NCBI RefSeq assembly: GCF_003315595.1
Contig: NZ_QNQU01000003.1
Coordinates: forward strand, 62,001-126,000
Origin: Pedobacter miscanthi
GTDB lineage: Bacteria; Bacteroidota; Bacteroidia; Sphingobacteriales; Sphingobacteriaceae
Reading direction: 5' to 3'
DNA: 64,000 bases
In this document: positions 1-7,604 of the stretch, piece after piece
How positions within the stretch are numbered: the first letter of the stretch is position 1
Layout of the letters: each line of letters opens with the position of its first letter
Translations under genes and position numbers: made by a program
The notes under the pieces: model-generated
Databases searched by the model: none
Seen by the model: only the letters and a program-made list of their open reading frames with translations
Told to the model about the DNA's origin: nothing

Positions 1-1782
1 GTCGGTTACATATTGTTGCGGTTTGATCTGTTTTTGCAGTTGTGTATCTTTCATCAGGGCCGAAACAGTGGTGCCGAGGTCTTTTGCCATTTTATCTACT
101 ACGGCGTAACGCTCAGGGTGCACACCACTGGTATCTAAAACATTTTCTGCATTGCGGATGCGTAAGAAACCTGCCGCCTGCTCGTAAGCTTTGTCGCCTA
201 AACGAGGTACCTTTTTCAGACTTTCGCGGTTTTTAAAAGCGCCGTGGGTATTTCTGTAGTCGACAATGTTCTGCGCCAGCGTTGGTCCGAGGCCTGAAAC
301 ATAAGCCAAAATTTGTTTAGAAGCAGTATTCAATTCTACTCCAACAGCATTTACAGCGCTGATTACGGTATCATCCAAACTTGCCTGTAATTTATTCTGA
401 TCAACATCGTGCTGATACTGGCCAACACCTATAGATTTTGGATCGATTTTAACTAATTCGGCTAAAGGATCCATCAAACGGCGACCGATTGAAACGGCTC
501 CCCGAACAGTGATATCCTGCGTAGGGAATTCTTCCCTTGCCACTTCCGATGCTGAGTAAATAGAAGCTCCACTTTCGTTAACCATTACAATGGTGATATG
601 CGGTAAATTTAACGCACGTACAAAAGCCTCAGTTTCCCTTCCTGCTGTTCCGTTACCAATGGCAATGGCTTCAATTTCGTATTTTTCGCAAAGCTGTTGG
701 ATGGTGAATTCGGCATTTTTTACATTACCCTGCCCGGTATGCGGATAAATCGCCGTGTTTTCTAACAACTGACCTTGTTTATCTAAACATACTACTTTGC
801 AGCCTGTACGGAAACCCGGATCGATGGCCAATACATTTTTTTGTCCCATTGGGGCTGCCAATAACAACTGACGTGCATTTTCGGCAAAAACACGGATAGC
901 TTCTTCATCGGCTTTCTGTTTAGTGAAAACACGGAGCTCGGTTTCCATTGCTGGTTCCAATAAACGTTTGTAACCATCTTCTAAAGCCTGCTGAACCTGT
1001 TTCGAAGCAGCATTATTGCCTGTGATAAACTGGTTTTCTAAAATAGCAATTGCATCTTCTGCCGGTGGAAGTGCATCTAACCTTAAAATCAATTCTTTTT
1101 CGCCACGGCGCATGGCCAAAACACGGTGCGATGCTGCGGTTTTAACCGGTTCGCTCCATTCGAAGTAATCTTTGTATTTAATGCCTTCTTCTTCTTTTCC
1201 TTTAATCACTTCTGCTTTAAACTCGGCCTTTTCCTGAAAATAAGTACGCATTTTAGTACGTGCTTCGGCATTTTCAGAAATCATTTCGGCGATGATATCC
1301 CTGGCACCTGCCAAAGCTTCATCAAGGGAGTTTACCCCTTTTTCGGTATCGATAAATTTATCTGCTACAGCATCCAGATCAAAACTGCTTTGATCAAAAA
1401 TCTGCAAAGCCAAAGGTTCTAAACCTTTTTCTTTTGCAACTGATGCACGTGTTTTACGTTTCGGTTTATAAGGCAGGTAAATATCTTCGAGGAGCGAAAT
1501 GGTTTCGGCTTCGTTAATCTGTTTTTCGAGTTCAGGCGTTAACTTGCCAAGTTCTGTCATCGATTTTAAAATCGCTTCGCGGCGTTTGTCAAGATCGCGC
1601 AATTGCAAAACCCTATCGCGGATTGCGGCTACCTCAACCTCATCTAAACTGCCGGTTGCCTCTTTACGGTAACGGGAAATAAAGGGTACAGTTGCACCTT
1701 CATCCAACAGGTTTACGGTTGCGGTTACTTGTTTTTCTGCAACTTTTAATTCGGCTGCAATTATTTTATGGTGGCTTAACAT
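1..1782 (-). CDS. tex: Tex family RNA-binding transcription accessory protein (C-terminus beyond window)
   Basis: Open from an ATG at 1782 (MLSHHKIIAAEL) for 594 codons to the left edge, with no stop; the C-terminal S1 domain must lie outside. Tex proteins are cytoplasmic nucleic-acid-binding factors that influence transcription and RNA stability. Seen in order: the N-terminal helical region with TVPFISRYRKEATG near residue 31; LPYKPKRKTRA near residue 105; the YqgF/RNase-H-like domain starting at VLAIDPGFRTG (about residue 317) with AIGNGTAGRETEAF after it; the VGQYQHDV motif near residue 455; and a helix-hairpin-helix stretch (AYVSGLGPTLAQNIVDYR). These are the hallmark Tex blocks in the correct order, so the family call is firm. 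The next gene leftward is unknown. Confidence 0.96.
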   Translation of the reverse strand, partial: MLSHHKIIAAELKVAEKQVTATVNLLDEGATVPFISRYRKEATGSLDEVEVAAIRDRVLQLRDLDKRREAILKSMTELGKLTPELEKQINEAETISLLEDIYLPYKPKRKTRASVAKEKGLEPLALQIFDQSSFDLDAVADKFIDTEKGVNSLDEALAGARDIIAEMISENAEARTKMRTYFQEKAEFKAEVIKGKEEEGIKYKDYFEWSEPVKTAASHRVLAMRRGEKELILRLDALPPAEDAIAILENQFITGNNAASKQVQQALEDGYKRLLEPAMETELRVFTKQKADEEAIRVFAENARQLLLAAPMGQKNVLAIDPGFRTGCKVVCLDKQGQLLENTAIYPHTGQGNVKNAEFTIQQLCEKYEIEAIAIGNGTAGRETEAFVRALNLPHITIVMVNESGASIYSASEVAREEFPTQDITVRGAVSIGRRLMDPLAELVKIDPKSIGVGQYQHDVDQNKLQASLDDTVISAVNAVGVELNTASKQILAYVSGLGPTLAQNIVDYRNTHGAFKNRESLKKVPRLGDKAYEQAAGFLRIRNAENVLDTSGVHPERYAVVDKMAKDLGTTVSALMKDTQLQKQIKPQQYVTD

Positions 1783-1907
1783 ATCCTAAAGGGTAAAATT
1801 AAAGGAAGCAAAGCTAATGAGGATTTGCGGGATTTAAGGATTTTTAAAATGAAGTTTTCCACCGAATTTTGTGAGTAAGTTTTTGAAAAAAACGGTAATT
1901 ACGTACC

Positions 1908-3251
1908 CTAGCGCTCGATCATCTTATCATTTATAATAAGCCAGTTGTTGGGGAACAGTTTTATTACCCTTTGTTTTTCTGTTTCGGTAATGGCTCCAGT
2001 AAGCTCCAATCTTCTGATGTCGATTTTGCTCAGTTCATCAGGGATAACAATATTCTTTGTGAACTTGATTCTTAAAGTACCAATACTTTTTAACCTAAAT
2101 AATGCTTTCGGAATTTCGGTGATGTTGCTCATGGAAAGGTCGTCAGCTTTAGTTTTATTATCGAAAGCAGCGGTTTCTGAAAGTGTACTGTTTTTATTGA
2201 TAATTGCCCAGCTCATTTCGGGTTTCATGGTAAAATCTTTATTGTTTTGCGACAGGCCGATAAATCCTGCCCAGATTTCCATGTTATTATAAGTGTGGTT
2301 TACGTCATCTTGTAAAACAAATGGCACTTTTACAATCTCTGAAGCTAAATTATTAACATTTGTAATCGGTTTTAATCCGGTTTTATTCCCTTCTTTGGTA
2401 TAAGGGAAAAACTTTACAATCCAGCCGTCAATACTTGTGATCGTACCATATTTCTTTTCGGTATGGTATTTAACCATATTCATCCAGAAATCTTTATTTA
2501 CTTTTCCCTTTTTCGCTGCTATAATCTCTTCGATAATTGGGATAAGTTCGTTTGTCCACCACTCTAATTTATATTGAGAAAGGTACTTGGTTTTTTCCAA
2601 TAGTTTTTTCCAGTCCTGGATTGTGCCTTCTATGGTTACTCTTGGGATTCCGCAACCAATAAAAAATACTTTAAATTCGAAATAAGATTTTACAGTTTCC
2701 ATAATGGTAACCTGGCTTACAATTTTTGAGGTAGGTGTGGTGGTACTGAAATCGGAAGTTAAAACCTTTACTAATTTTTTGCCGGTATAATCATTAACCT
2801 GTTCGTTAAACTGCGGAAAAATGGATGCCCAATCTGATTTTGGATTTCCGATCTGAATGTTATCTGAAATTACAGCTAAGGTTTTCCTTCCTTCAAAATT
2901 TACCATTTTAGACCTCAGTTCTTCGGCATTTTGGGTGATGTGCCTGGCAAAACCCTGACTGATGAGTAACCAGAAAATATCGGGAGAGATTACAAATGGC
3001 CTATGATCGATGTAGGAGTTTAATATGCCGGTTAAAAACGGATGTTCGCCATACGAAACCAAACTATCGGGTAAATTTTCGACATTTTTTTCAACATCGG
3101 CCGTCAATACTTTGAGTATTTCGTTGCTGGGAACAACTTTGATCAGTTTTGCAGGCTTAGAGAGTGTTTCGATTTCTACAATCGTTGCATTTTGACAAAA
3201 CGTTTTGGTGGATATAAAAATAAGGATGAGTAAAAGTATGTTTTTCTTCAT
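1908..3251 (-). CDS. DUF4419 domain-containing secreted protein
   Basis: A 447-residue protein read from ATG 3251, chosen because it opens a clean Sec signal peptide (MKKNILLLILIFISTKTFCQ); an in-frame start 63 nt upstream would put a charged tail in front of it. The body carries the DUF4419 pattern: HPFLTGILNSYIDHRPFVISPDIFWLLISQG near residues 70-100 and LEWWTNELIPIIEEI around 225-240. The family is found in fungi and bacteria and its biochemical role is unknown. The last third (IPKALFRLKSIGTLRIKFTKN) looks like a leucine-rich-repeat-like tail. It is probably exported to the periplasm or surface. No operon partner is evident; the neighbouring DUF1801 gene lies 74 nt upstream on the same strand. 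Confidence 0.8.
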   Translation of the reverse strand: MKKNILLLILIFISTKTFCQNATIVEIETLSKPAKLIKVVPSNEILKVLTADVEKNVENLPDSLVSYGEHPFLTGILNSYIDHRPFVISPDIFWLLISQGFARHITQNAEELRSKMVNFEGRKTLAVISDNIQIGNPKSDWASIFPQFNEQVNDYTGKKLVKVLTSDFSTTTPTSKIVSQVTIMETVKSYFEFKVFFIGCGIPRVTIEGTIQDWKKLLEKTKYLSQYKLEWWTNELIPIIEEIIAAKKGKVNKDFWMNMVKYHTEKKYGTITSIDGWIVKFFPYTKEGNKTGLKPITNVNNLASEIVKVPFVLQDDVNHTYNNMEIWAGFIGLSQNNKDFTMKPEMSWAIINKNSTLSETAAFDNKTKADDLSMSNITEIPKALFRLKSIGTLRIKFTKNIVIPDELSKIDIRRLELTGAITETEKQRVIKLFPNNWLIINDKMIER

Positions 3252-3324
3252 GAAAGAGTTTTTTAGAAAGGGTTTATAGAATAGATGCCTGATTAGCCTG
3301 TTTCCATAAATCATTTTAAAAAAC

Positions 3325-3699
3325 TTATGCTTTCTTTTTCTTTGTTTTTTCCAGATCGTGTTCCGCTTTAAACTTTGTTATCCTTGTAATCAGTTCTAAT
3401 GGTAAAGGTTTATCCAAAGGAAACTGAATCGCGCCTTTGCTCCATTTATAATCGGCAAATTCATTTTTAAATGCTTCGATACCTGATCCGGTTGGATAAA
3501 AACCAATATGTTTGGCATAACCTGCAAAATATACGAGAACCGTATGCTGTTTAAAGGCCGGCATGCCATAACTGATGACTTCTTTTGCGGTTGGAACTGC
3601 CTTATGAATGGTTTCGCGGATCTGTTGCAGGAGTTTTTGTGTTTCAGCAGGGAAATTGGCAATGTATTGATCGATGTTTTCGGGTTTTGGCTGTTCCAT
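3325..3699 (-). CDS. DUF1801 (YdhG-like) protein
   Basis: A 124-residue cytoplasmic protein. The DUF1801 signature is clear: an N-terminal helix (IDQYIANFPAETQKLLQQIRE), then VPTAKEVISYGMPAF at about residues 36-50, FYPTGSGIEAF near 73 and KGAIQFPLDKPLP near 93. Family members include Bacillus YdhG, annotated as an iron chaperone, but most members have no proven role. The C-terminus is a run of lysines (KTKKKKA). It lies between the DUF4419 and pentapeptide genes on the same strand with gaps of 73 and 43 nt, so co-transcription with the latter is possible. Function is inferred from family only. Confidence 0.85.
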   Translation of the reverse strand: MEQPKPENIDQYIANFPAETQKLLQQIRETIHKAVPTAKEVISYGMPAFKQHTVLVYFAGYAKHIGFYPTGSGIEAFKNEFADYKWSKGAIQFPLDKPLPLELITRITKFKAEHDLEKTKKKKA

Positions 3700-3742
3700 A
3701 GCTTATGCTTTTGTAAGCTGAATTTACAAAAAATCTCAAAAA

Positions 3743-4315
3743 CTACTCACTGATCTGGATATCGTATTTATGCAACAACCCGGCAATTCCGGATTTTAAA
3801 AATCTTGCTTTTTTGATTCTATTATTATCCGGATCTATGGAATAATTGTAAGCTGTTCTGAAATCTGCTTTTTCAAGGATTGTTCTATCGAAAGTGGTGT
3901 TTAATAAATCGCAGTTATCGAAGGTCGAATTGGCCAGATCGCTTTCCGAAAAATCGACCTCATGTAGTTGTGAGGTTCTGAAATCAGTTTTCTTCAGTTT
4001 CAATTTGTAAAAAGAAGAATGATCCAGTTTACAGTTGTTAAAACTGAATGCCAATCCGAAATCGTTACAACTATCAAATTTTAACCCCAGCATTTTGCAG
4101 TCCTGAAAATTCACATCAATTAGCGAAGTTTTGGTTAAACCAGCCAAACTTAAATTGCAGGAAATAAATGCGCAGTCTAAAAATTTAACACCGCTTAAGT
4201 CTGAACCAGAAAAATCGCAGTTGATAAATTTACAGTTTTCGTACTCTGCTTTTGGGAGTGGGCGTAAGGTAAAATTGGTTTTTTCGAATGTTTGATCGGC
4301 TATGTATTCGGACAT
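3743..4315 (-). CDS. Pentapeptide repeat-containing protein
   Basis: A 190-residue protein dominated by tandem A(D/N)LXX-type pentapeptides, for example CDFSGSDLSGVKFLDCAF, VDFSESDLANSTFDNCDL and TTFDRTILEKADFRTAY, from about residue 30 to 165. Such repeats fold into a right-handed quadrilateral beta helix. Some members (Qnr, McbG) mimic DNA and protect gyrase; others have no known role. Nothing here proves quinolone protection, although the size (about 190-220 residues) and the split into two coils by a short non-repeat region are comparable to Qnr. ATG at 4315 is the only good start. A palindrome at 4360-4392 lies just upstream. Confidence 0.85.
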   Translation of the reverse strand: MSEYIADQTFEKTNFTLRPLPKAEYENCKFINCDFSGSDLSGVKFLDCAFISCNLSLAGLTKTSLIDVNFQDCKMLGLKFDSCNDFGLAFSFNNCKLDHSSFYKLKLKKTDFRTSQLHEVDFSESDLANSTFDNCDLLNTTFDRTILEKADFRTAYNYSIDPDNNRIKKARFLKSGIAGLLHKYDIQISE

Positions 4316-4359
4316 GGGTAAGGGGAGTTGATATGACTAAGATAAAAATATTTATTTCC

Positions 4360-4392
4360 AAACCTCGCAGGTTTTTAAAACCTGCGAGGTTT
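4360..4392. repeat. Perfect REP-like palindrome
   Basis: A 33-nt near-perfect palindrome, with arms AAACCTCGCAGGTTTT and AAAACCTGCGAGGTTT meeting almost without a loop. It lies between pdhB and the pentapeptide gene. It is not followed by a T-run in either direction, so it is unlikely to be a simple terminator. From general knowledge this text occurs as an interspersed palindrome in Flavobacteriia and Sphingobacteriia genomes; only one copy is present here. Confidence 0.7.
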
Positions 4393-4398
4393 AATTGC

Positions 4399-4432
4399 AA
4401 AAAAAAATCCCCCAAAATGAATTGGAGGATTT
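4399..4432 (-). terminator. Rho-independent terminator of pdhB
   Basis: On the minus strand a stem AAATCCTCCAA / TTGGGGGATTT (one G-T-type mismatch) with a 6-nt loop is followed by a run of T. It starts 38 nt after the pdhB stop. Confidence 0.8.
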
Positions 4433-4470
4433 ATATGATTTTGGTCTTCGACTATGCTAAGACGAGTAAT

Positions 4471-5457
4471 TTATTTTTTAACGTACATTACTTCTTTCAC
4501 TGCTTTAACTACACGCTCAGCGTTTGGTAAGCTGGCTGCGATTAAAGTCGGAGAATATGGAAGTGGTACATCGGCACAAGTGATACGTAAAACCGGAGCA
4601 TCTAAATAATCGAATGCATGTTTTTGTACCATGAAAGCAATCTCTCCTGAAAGAGATGCCAAAGGCCAGGCCTCTTCTACAACTACCAAACGGTTAGTTT
4701 TCTTAACAGAAGCAATAATGGTATCGTAATCAATAGGACGTACCGTACGTAAATCGATTACTTCAACGTTAATTCCTTCTTTAGTTAATTCTTCTACAGC
4801 AGGGTTTACCACGCGGGTTAACATTTTACCAAAAGTTACGATGGTTACATCAGTACCTTCTTTTGTTACTTTTGCTTTTCCTAATTCGATATAGTATTCT
4901 TCTGCAGGAACGTCGCCTTTATCGCCGTACATTACTTCCGATTCCATAAAAATAACCGGATCCGGATCTATAATTGATTGTTTTAATAAACCTTTTGCAT
5001 CGTAAGGTGTAGCCGGAACTACCACTTTTAATCCTGGTGTGTTTGCAAACCAGTTTTCGAAGTTTTGAGAGTGTTGTGCACCTAATTGGCCTGCGTTACC
5101 TGTAGGACCACGGAAAACCATAGGACATGAGAACTGACCACCGCTCATTGATAAAATTTTAGCAGCACCGTTGATGATCTGGTCGATAGCTACTAATGAG
5201 AAGTTAAAGGTCATAAATTCAACAATCGGAATAAGGCCTGCTGTTGCGGCACCAGTTGCTATACCTGCGAAACCTAATTCGGCAATTGGGGTATCGATAA
5301 TGCGTTTCGCACCAAATTCGTCAAGCATACCCTGACTTACTTTGTACGCTCCGTTATATTCTGCTACTTCTTCACCTAATAAAAAAACGCGGTCATCTTT
5401 ACGCATTTCTTCGCTCATGGCTTCGCGTAGTGCTTCTCTAAATTGGATTTCTCTCAT
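4471..5457 (-). CDS. pdhB: Pyruvate dehydrogenase E1 component subunit beta
   Basis: A 328-residue E1-beta subunit of the pyruvate dehydrogenase complex, which with E1-alpha carries out thiamine-diphosphate-dependent decarboxylation of pyruvate in the cytoplasm. Recognisable are the N-terminal FREALREAMSEEMRKDD, LLGEEVAEYNGAYKVSQG (about residues 26-43, containing the conserved Glu), RIIDTPIAELGFAGIATGAA (52-71), QLGAQHSQNFENWFANTPG near 123, VVVPATPYDAKGLLKQSI, and the C-terminal transketolase half (VTIVTFGKMLTRV, VEVIDLRTVRPID). The length fits the alpha2beta2 type. The gene stands alone: its promoter is at 5479-5510 and its terminator follows directly, so E1-alpha must be elsewhere. Confidence 0.97.
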   Translation of the reverse strand: MREIQFREALREAMSEEMRKDDRVFLLGEEVAEYNGAYKVSQGMLDEFGAKRIIDTPIAELGFAGIATGAATAGLIPIVEFMTFNFSLVAIDQIINGAAKILSMSGGQFSCPMVFRGPTGNAGQLGAQHSQNFENWFANTPGLKVVVPATPYDAKGLLKQSIIDPDPVIFMESEVMYGDKGDVPAEEYYIELGKAKVTKEGTDVTIVTFGKMLTRVVNPAVEELTKEGINVEVIDLRTVRPIDYDTIIASVKKTNRLVVVEEAWPLASLSGEIAFMVQKHAFDYLDAPVLRITCADVPLPYSPTLIAASLPNAERVVKAVKEVMYVKK

Positions 5458-5791
5458 TGTAAATTTTTATAACGGGGGCAAATATAATTATTAATCGCTT
5501 TGAAACCAAAGGCTAAAATGCCTATGTTTTGTAATAATTATAAGTGTTTTGACTAACTATTCGACGATTTTTAAGCCGTATTTTTTGCTAATTCTGTTAA
5601 AGATGAAATAATATTGGGCAATTGTGTTTTTGTTAAGCTTTTTGTACTAGAGCAGGGTGTTTTTTCGAAATATATTCGTCAAAACAGATATTATTAATGT
5701 TATTATCTAAAATAGAAATCTGATGCACTGTAAATATCTATTTAACTTTCCGTTTATTGAAACAAGAATAAGTGTTGTAGTTTTATCATTC
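5458..5791. other. Intergenic region, pdhB promoter plus AT-rich DNA
   Basis: A 334-nt gap between two minus-strand genes. The left 60 nt hold the pdhB promoter. The rest is AT-rich, with no convincing ORF, RNA or long repeat; nothing else is seen in it. Confidence 0.5.
5479..5510 (-). promoter_or_regulatory. pdhB promoter (Bacteroidota -33/-7)
   Basis: On the minus strand TTTG (5510-5507), 20 nt spacer, then TATATTTG (5486-5479), an exact match to the TTTG / TAnnTTTG consensus. The -7 box ends 21 nt before the pdhB ATG. Confidence 0.75.
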
Positions 5792-6241
5792 TTATAGATT
5801 CTCTAAATCATTAATATCCTTTGCCCGTGCAGCAGATTTTTTAGCAACTAAAAGGTCATTATAATTTATTGTTCTGATCTTTAACCCATCTTCTTCAAAA
5901 AAAATTGAGTTTGAATAACATTCATCAAAATTTAATCCTTTTACAATAATCATCAAATCAATTGATATAGGTGGCCGTCCGAAGCTAAATACCTCCCAAT
6001 CCGGGTGATGAAGGAAATTTTCTTTGGTCATATCAAATACAGGCATGCCAAATTGAAAAAAAGCATTAAATATCCTTTTATAATTATCTTCAGTTCTCTC
6101 AACCCAAATATCCATATCCCCAGTTGTTCGTGAATATCCGTGAAGGATTACAGAATATCCTCCCACTAGAATGTATTTCACGCTTTGATTATTTAAAGCT
6201 TGAATAAATTCACGGAAGTCCTCGTTGAAAATATTTCCCAT
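5792..6241 (-). CDS. Nucleotidyltransferase-fold protein (DUF6036/AbiEii-like)
   Basis: A 149-residue pol-beta-type nucleotidyltransferase domain. Seen: GGYS at residues 27-30 (helix-N GG/S motif), the metal-binding DxD at D42 and D44 (TGDMDIWVE), a third acidic residue in ISIDLM at D95, and the C-terminal LLVAKKSAARAKDINDLENL, typical of the AbiEii/DUF6036 branch (K..A.R.KD..DL). All three carboxylates of the catalytic triad are present, so activity is plausible. It overlaps the upstream small gene by one base (TAATG), implying translational coupling. Related nucleotidyltransferases serve as toxins or antitoxins (AbiE, MNT) or antibiotic-modifying enzymes; which applies here cannot be told from sequence. 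Confidence 0.8.
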   Translation of the reverse strand: MGNIFNEDFREFIQALNNQSVKYILVGGYSVILHGYSRTTGDMDIWVERTEDNYKRIFNAFFQFGMPVFDMTKENFLHHPDWEVFSFGRPPISIDLMIIVKGLNFDECYSNSIFFEEDGLKIRTINYNDLLVAKKSAARAKDINDLENL

Positions 6242-6441
6242 TATTTTCTACTTCTGACAGAAAATACTGATTTATCGATCCTGGGGGGAGCATTTTCAGG
6301 ATAATTATAGGCAACACTATTTAAATAGTTAGCAATCTTTAAACGTTCTTGCCAGGACAGATTTTTATAATAAATCTGATCAGCTTTACTAGCTTCTTTT
6401 GCTGTTTGTGCACTAAATGCAGTTCTATCTAAACGGTACAT
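6241..6441 (-). CDS. Small protein coupled to the nucleotidyltransferase
   Basis: A 66-residue basic protein from ATG 6441 (MYRLDRTAFSAQTAKEASK); a TTG two codons upstream is a less likely start because it falls inside the -7 box. It has a predicted helical middle (YYKNLSWQERLKIANYLNSVAYNYP) and an arginine-rich end. I recognise no named domain. In Bacteroidota, short proteins with this WxxRLxxAxYLxSxAY pattern commonly precede nucleotidyltransferase genes, which fits the one-base stop/start overlap here. The arrangement resembles a two-gene toxin-antitoxin cassette, with this as the possible DNA- or partner-binding element. Function is inference only. Confidence 0.7.
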   Translation of the reverse strand: MYRLDRTAFSAQTAKEASKADQIYYKNLSWQERLKIANYLNSVAYNYPENAPPRIDKSVFSVRSRK

Positions 6442-6444
6442 ACC

Positions 6445-6452
6445 CAAATATA
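6445..6452 (-). promoter_or_regulatory. -7 box TATATTTG, 3 nt before a start codon
   Basis: An exact TAnnTTTG box ends 3 nt before ATG 6441, so the transcript would begin at or inside the start codon. No clear TTTG is seen at -33. Confidence 0.5.
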
Positions 6453-6470
6453 AAAAATGTTTAGCTTGAT

Positions 6471-7028
6471 TTAATGATTTGGATTTAATAATCCATAAAT
6501 CTCACTATCCAAAAACTGGCCTCTAAAATAATAGTCCTGTTTAAAATGTGCCTCTTTTACAAAGCCGTGTTTAATCAGCATCTGTCTCGAAGCATCATTT
6601 CCTACATTAATATTTGCACTGATGGTATGCAGGTTAACTTCCTTGAAACCAAAATCGATAGATCGTTTTAGTGCCTCTGAGATAATTCCCTGTCGCCAAA
6701 AATCGGGATGCAGCATGTAGCCAATCTCTGCACGGTGGTTGGCAAAATCGGTGCGCCAGTAGCCTACCGAGCCGATCATTTGTTTAGGGTTTTCTTTTAA
6801 TGCGATTACCCAGGCCAGATTGTCGCCATTTTCGTAACCATTTCTGAAACGGGATATAAAATCTTTGATTTCGAAAATATCTTTCGGTCTTTCCCTGTCG
6901 ATATATTTCATTACCCTTTCGTTGGTGCGCATGGCGAAAAGCGCATCGGCATCGGCAAGTTCATGTTCGCGGAGAATTAAACGCTCGGTTTCGAGTATGG
7001 GGAAATTTGTGAAATTTAAGGTTAGCAT
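6471..7028 (-). CDS. GNAT family N-acetyltransferase (RimJ/RimL type)
   Basis: A 185-residue acetyl-CoA-dependent N-acetyltransferase of the RimJ/RimL (Acetyltransf_3) branch. Seen: LETERLILREHELADADALFAMR near residues 12-34, the beta-4 segment IGSVGYWRTDFANHRAEIGYML, the acetyl-CoA loop HPDFWRQGIISEALKRSIDFGF (the RQGI stretch matches Q/RxxGxG/A) and NDASRQMLIKHGFVKEAHFKQDYYF at the end. Its substrate (a protein N-terminus or a small molecule) cannot be told. ATG 7028 lies only 2 nt behind the stop of the transposase-like gene, so the two are probably read on one message. Confidence 0.9.
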   Translation of the reverse strand: MLTLNFTNFPILETERLILREHELADADALFAMRTNERVMKYIDRERPKDIFEIKDFISRFRNGYENGDNLAWVIALKENPKQMIGSVGYWRTDFANHRAEIGYMLHPDFWRQGIISEALKRSIDFGFKEVNLHTISANINVGNDASRQMLIKHGFVKEAHFKQDYYFRGQFLDSEIYGLLNPNH

Positions 7029-7030
7029 TT

Positions 7031-7471
7031 TTAAATATCTTCTTTTTCCAATGTAAAACCATATTTATCTACAAATTCTTTCACTTCAAAATCAAATGAT
7101 TTTTTTGCATGATGGATTTCCTGATTCTTGATATAGCTGGTAACGGCCTGCAAGCCAGATTCGCTAACGGACACAGCAAAATAGTCATCTTGCCACATAA
7201 AGGGAGTTTTTGTTAGCATATTTTTATTGATCCAAAATGATGACTCACCTTTTATGAGCTGGGCTACTTTTGCAATTGTTTGTTCCCTCCCTAATGATAT
7301 TAAGCAATGCATATGCTCTGTATACCCATTTATGACCTGTAAAAAGATCGATTTTTGCTTGCAGTTTTCTATGATATGGTTTTGAACTTTATAGCGGATA
7401 TTTTTTGTTAAATAGGGATGTCGGTTTTTGGTTGAGAACACTAAGTGAACCCAAATTCTTACATACGACAT
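7031..7471 (-). CDS. Y1 (HUH) transposase, IS200/IS605 or RAYT-like
   Basis: A 146-residue single-domain Y1 transposase. Seen: VHLVFSTKNRHPYL at the start, the HUH metal motif H53-x-H55 in YTEHMHCLIS, GESSFWINK, FMWQDDYFAVSVSESG, and the catalytic tyrosine Y113 with Q117 in SYIKNQEIHH. All active-site residues are present. No TnpB partner is found, and the downstream gene (a GNAT) begins 2 nt after the stop, leaving no room for an insertion-sequence right end. That fits a domesticated, REP-associated type better than a whole IS200 copy. A hairpin at 7538-7561, 67 nt upstream, is the only nearby candidate for a recognised DNA structure. Confidence 0.88.
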   Translation of the reverse strand: MSYVRIWVHLVFSTKNRHPYLTKNIRYKVQNHIIENCKQKSIFLQVINGYTEHMHCLISLGREQTIAKVAQLIKGESSFWINKNMLTKTPFMWQDDYFAVSVSESGLQAVTSYIKNQEIHHAKKSFDFEVKEFVDKYGFTLEKEDI

Positions 7472-7537
7472 AATTAATAGATTGATTTAACCTAAGATAA
7501 GAAATTTTGGCTAAAGCCATTATATCGGATTTATTAG

Positions 7538-7561
7538 GGCAGCCAGATGAAGCAGGCTGCC
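7538..7561. repeat. Hairpin between Y1 transposase and AddB-like gene
   Basis: GGCAGCC (7538-7544), 10-nt loop, GGCTGCC (7555-7561). It follows the end of the AddB-like gene on the minus strand but has no T-run, so it is a poor terminator; it could instead be a substrate for the adjacent Y1 transposase. Confidence 0.5.
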
Positions 7562-7604
7562 AGGAAATGGGAAATGCCTATTTAACATCTCGCTATTCTT
7601 TTTC

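Noticed and set aside
3743..4315. Qnr-type quinolone resistance call for the pentapeptide protein
   Set aside because: Repeats are present but no Qnr-specific loops could be recognised; family call only.
7472..7604. Insertion-sequence end for the Y1 transposase
   Set aside because: The hairpin at 7538-7561 is the only structure, no target-site features, and the other end cannot fit.
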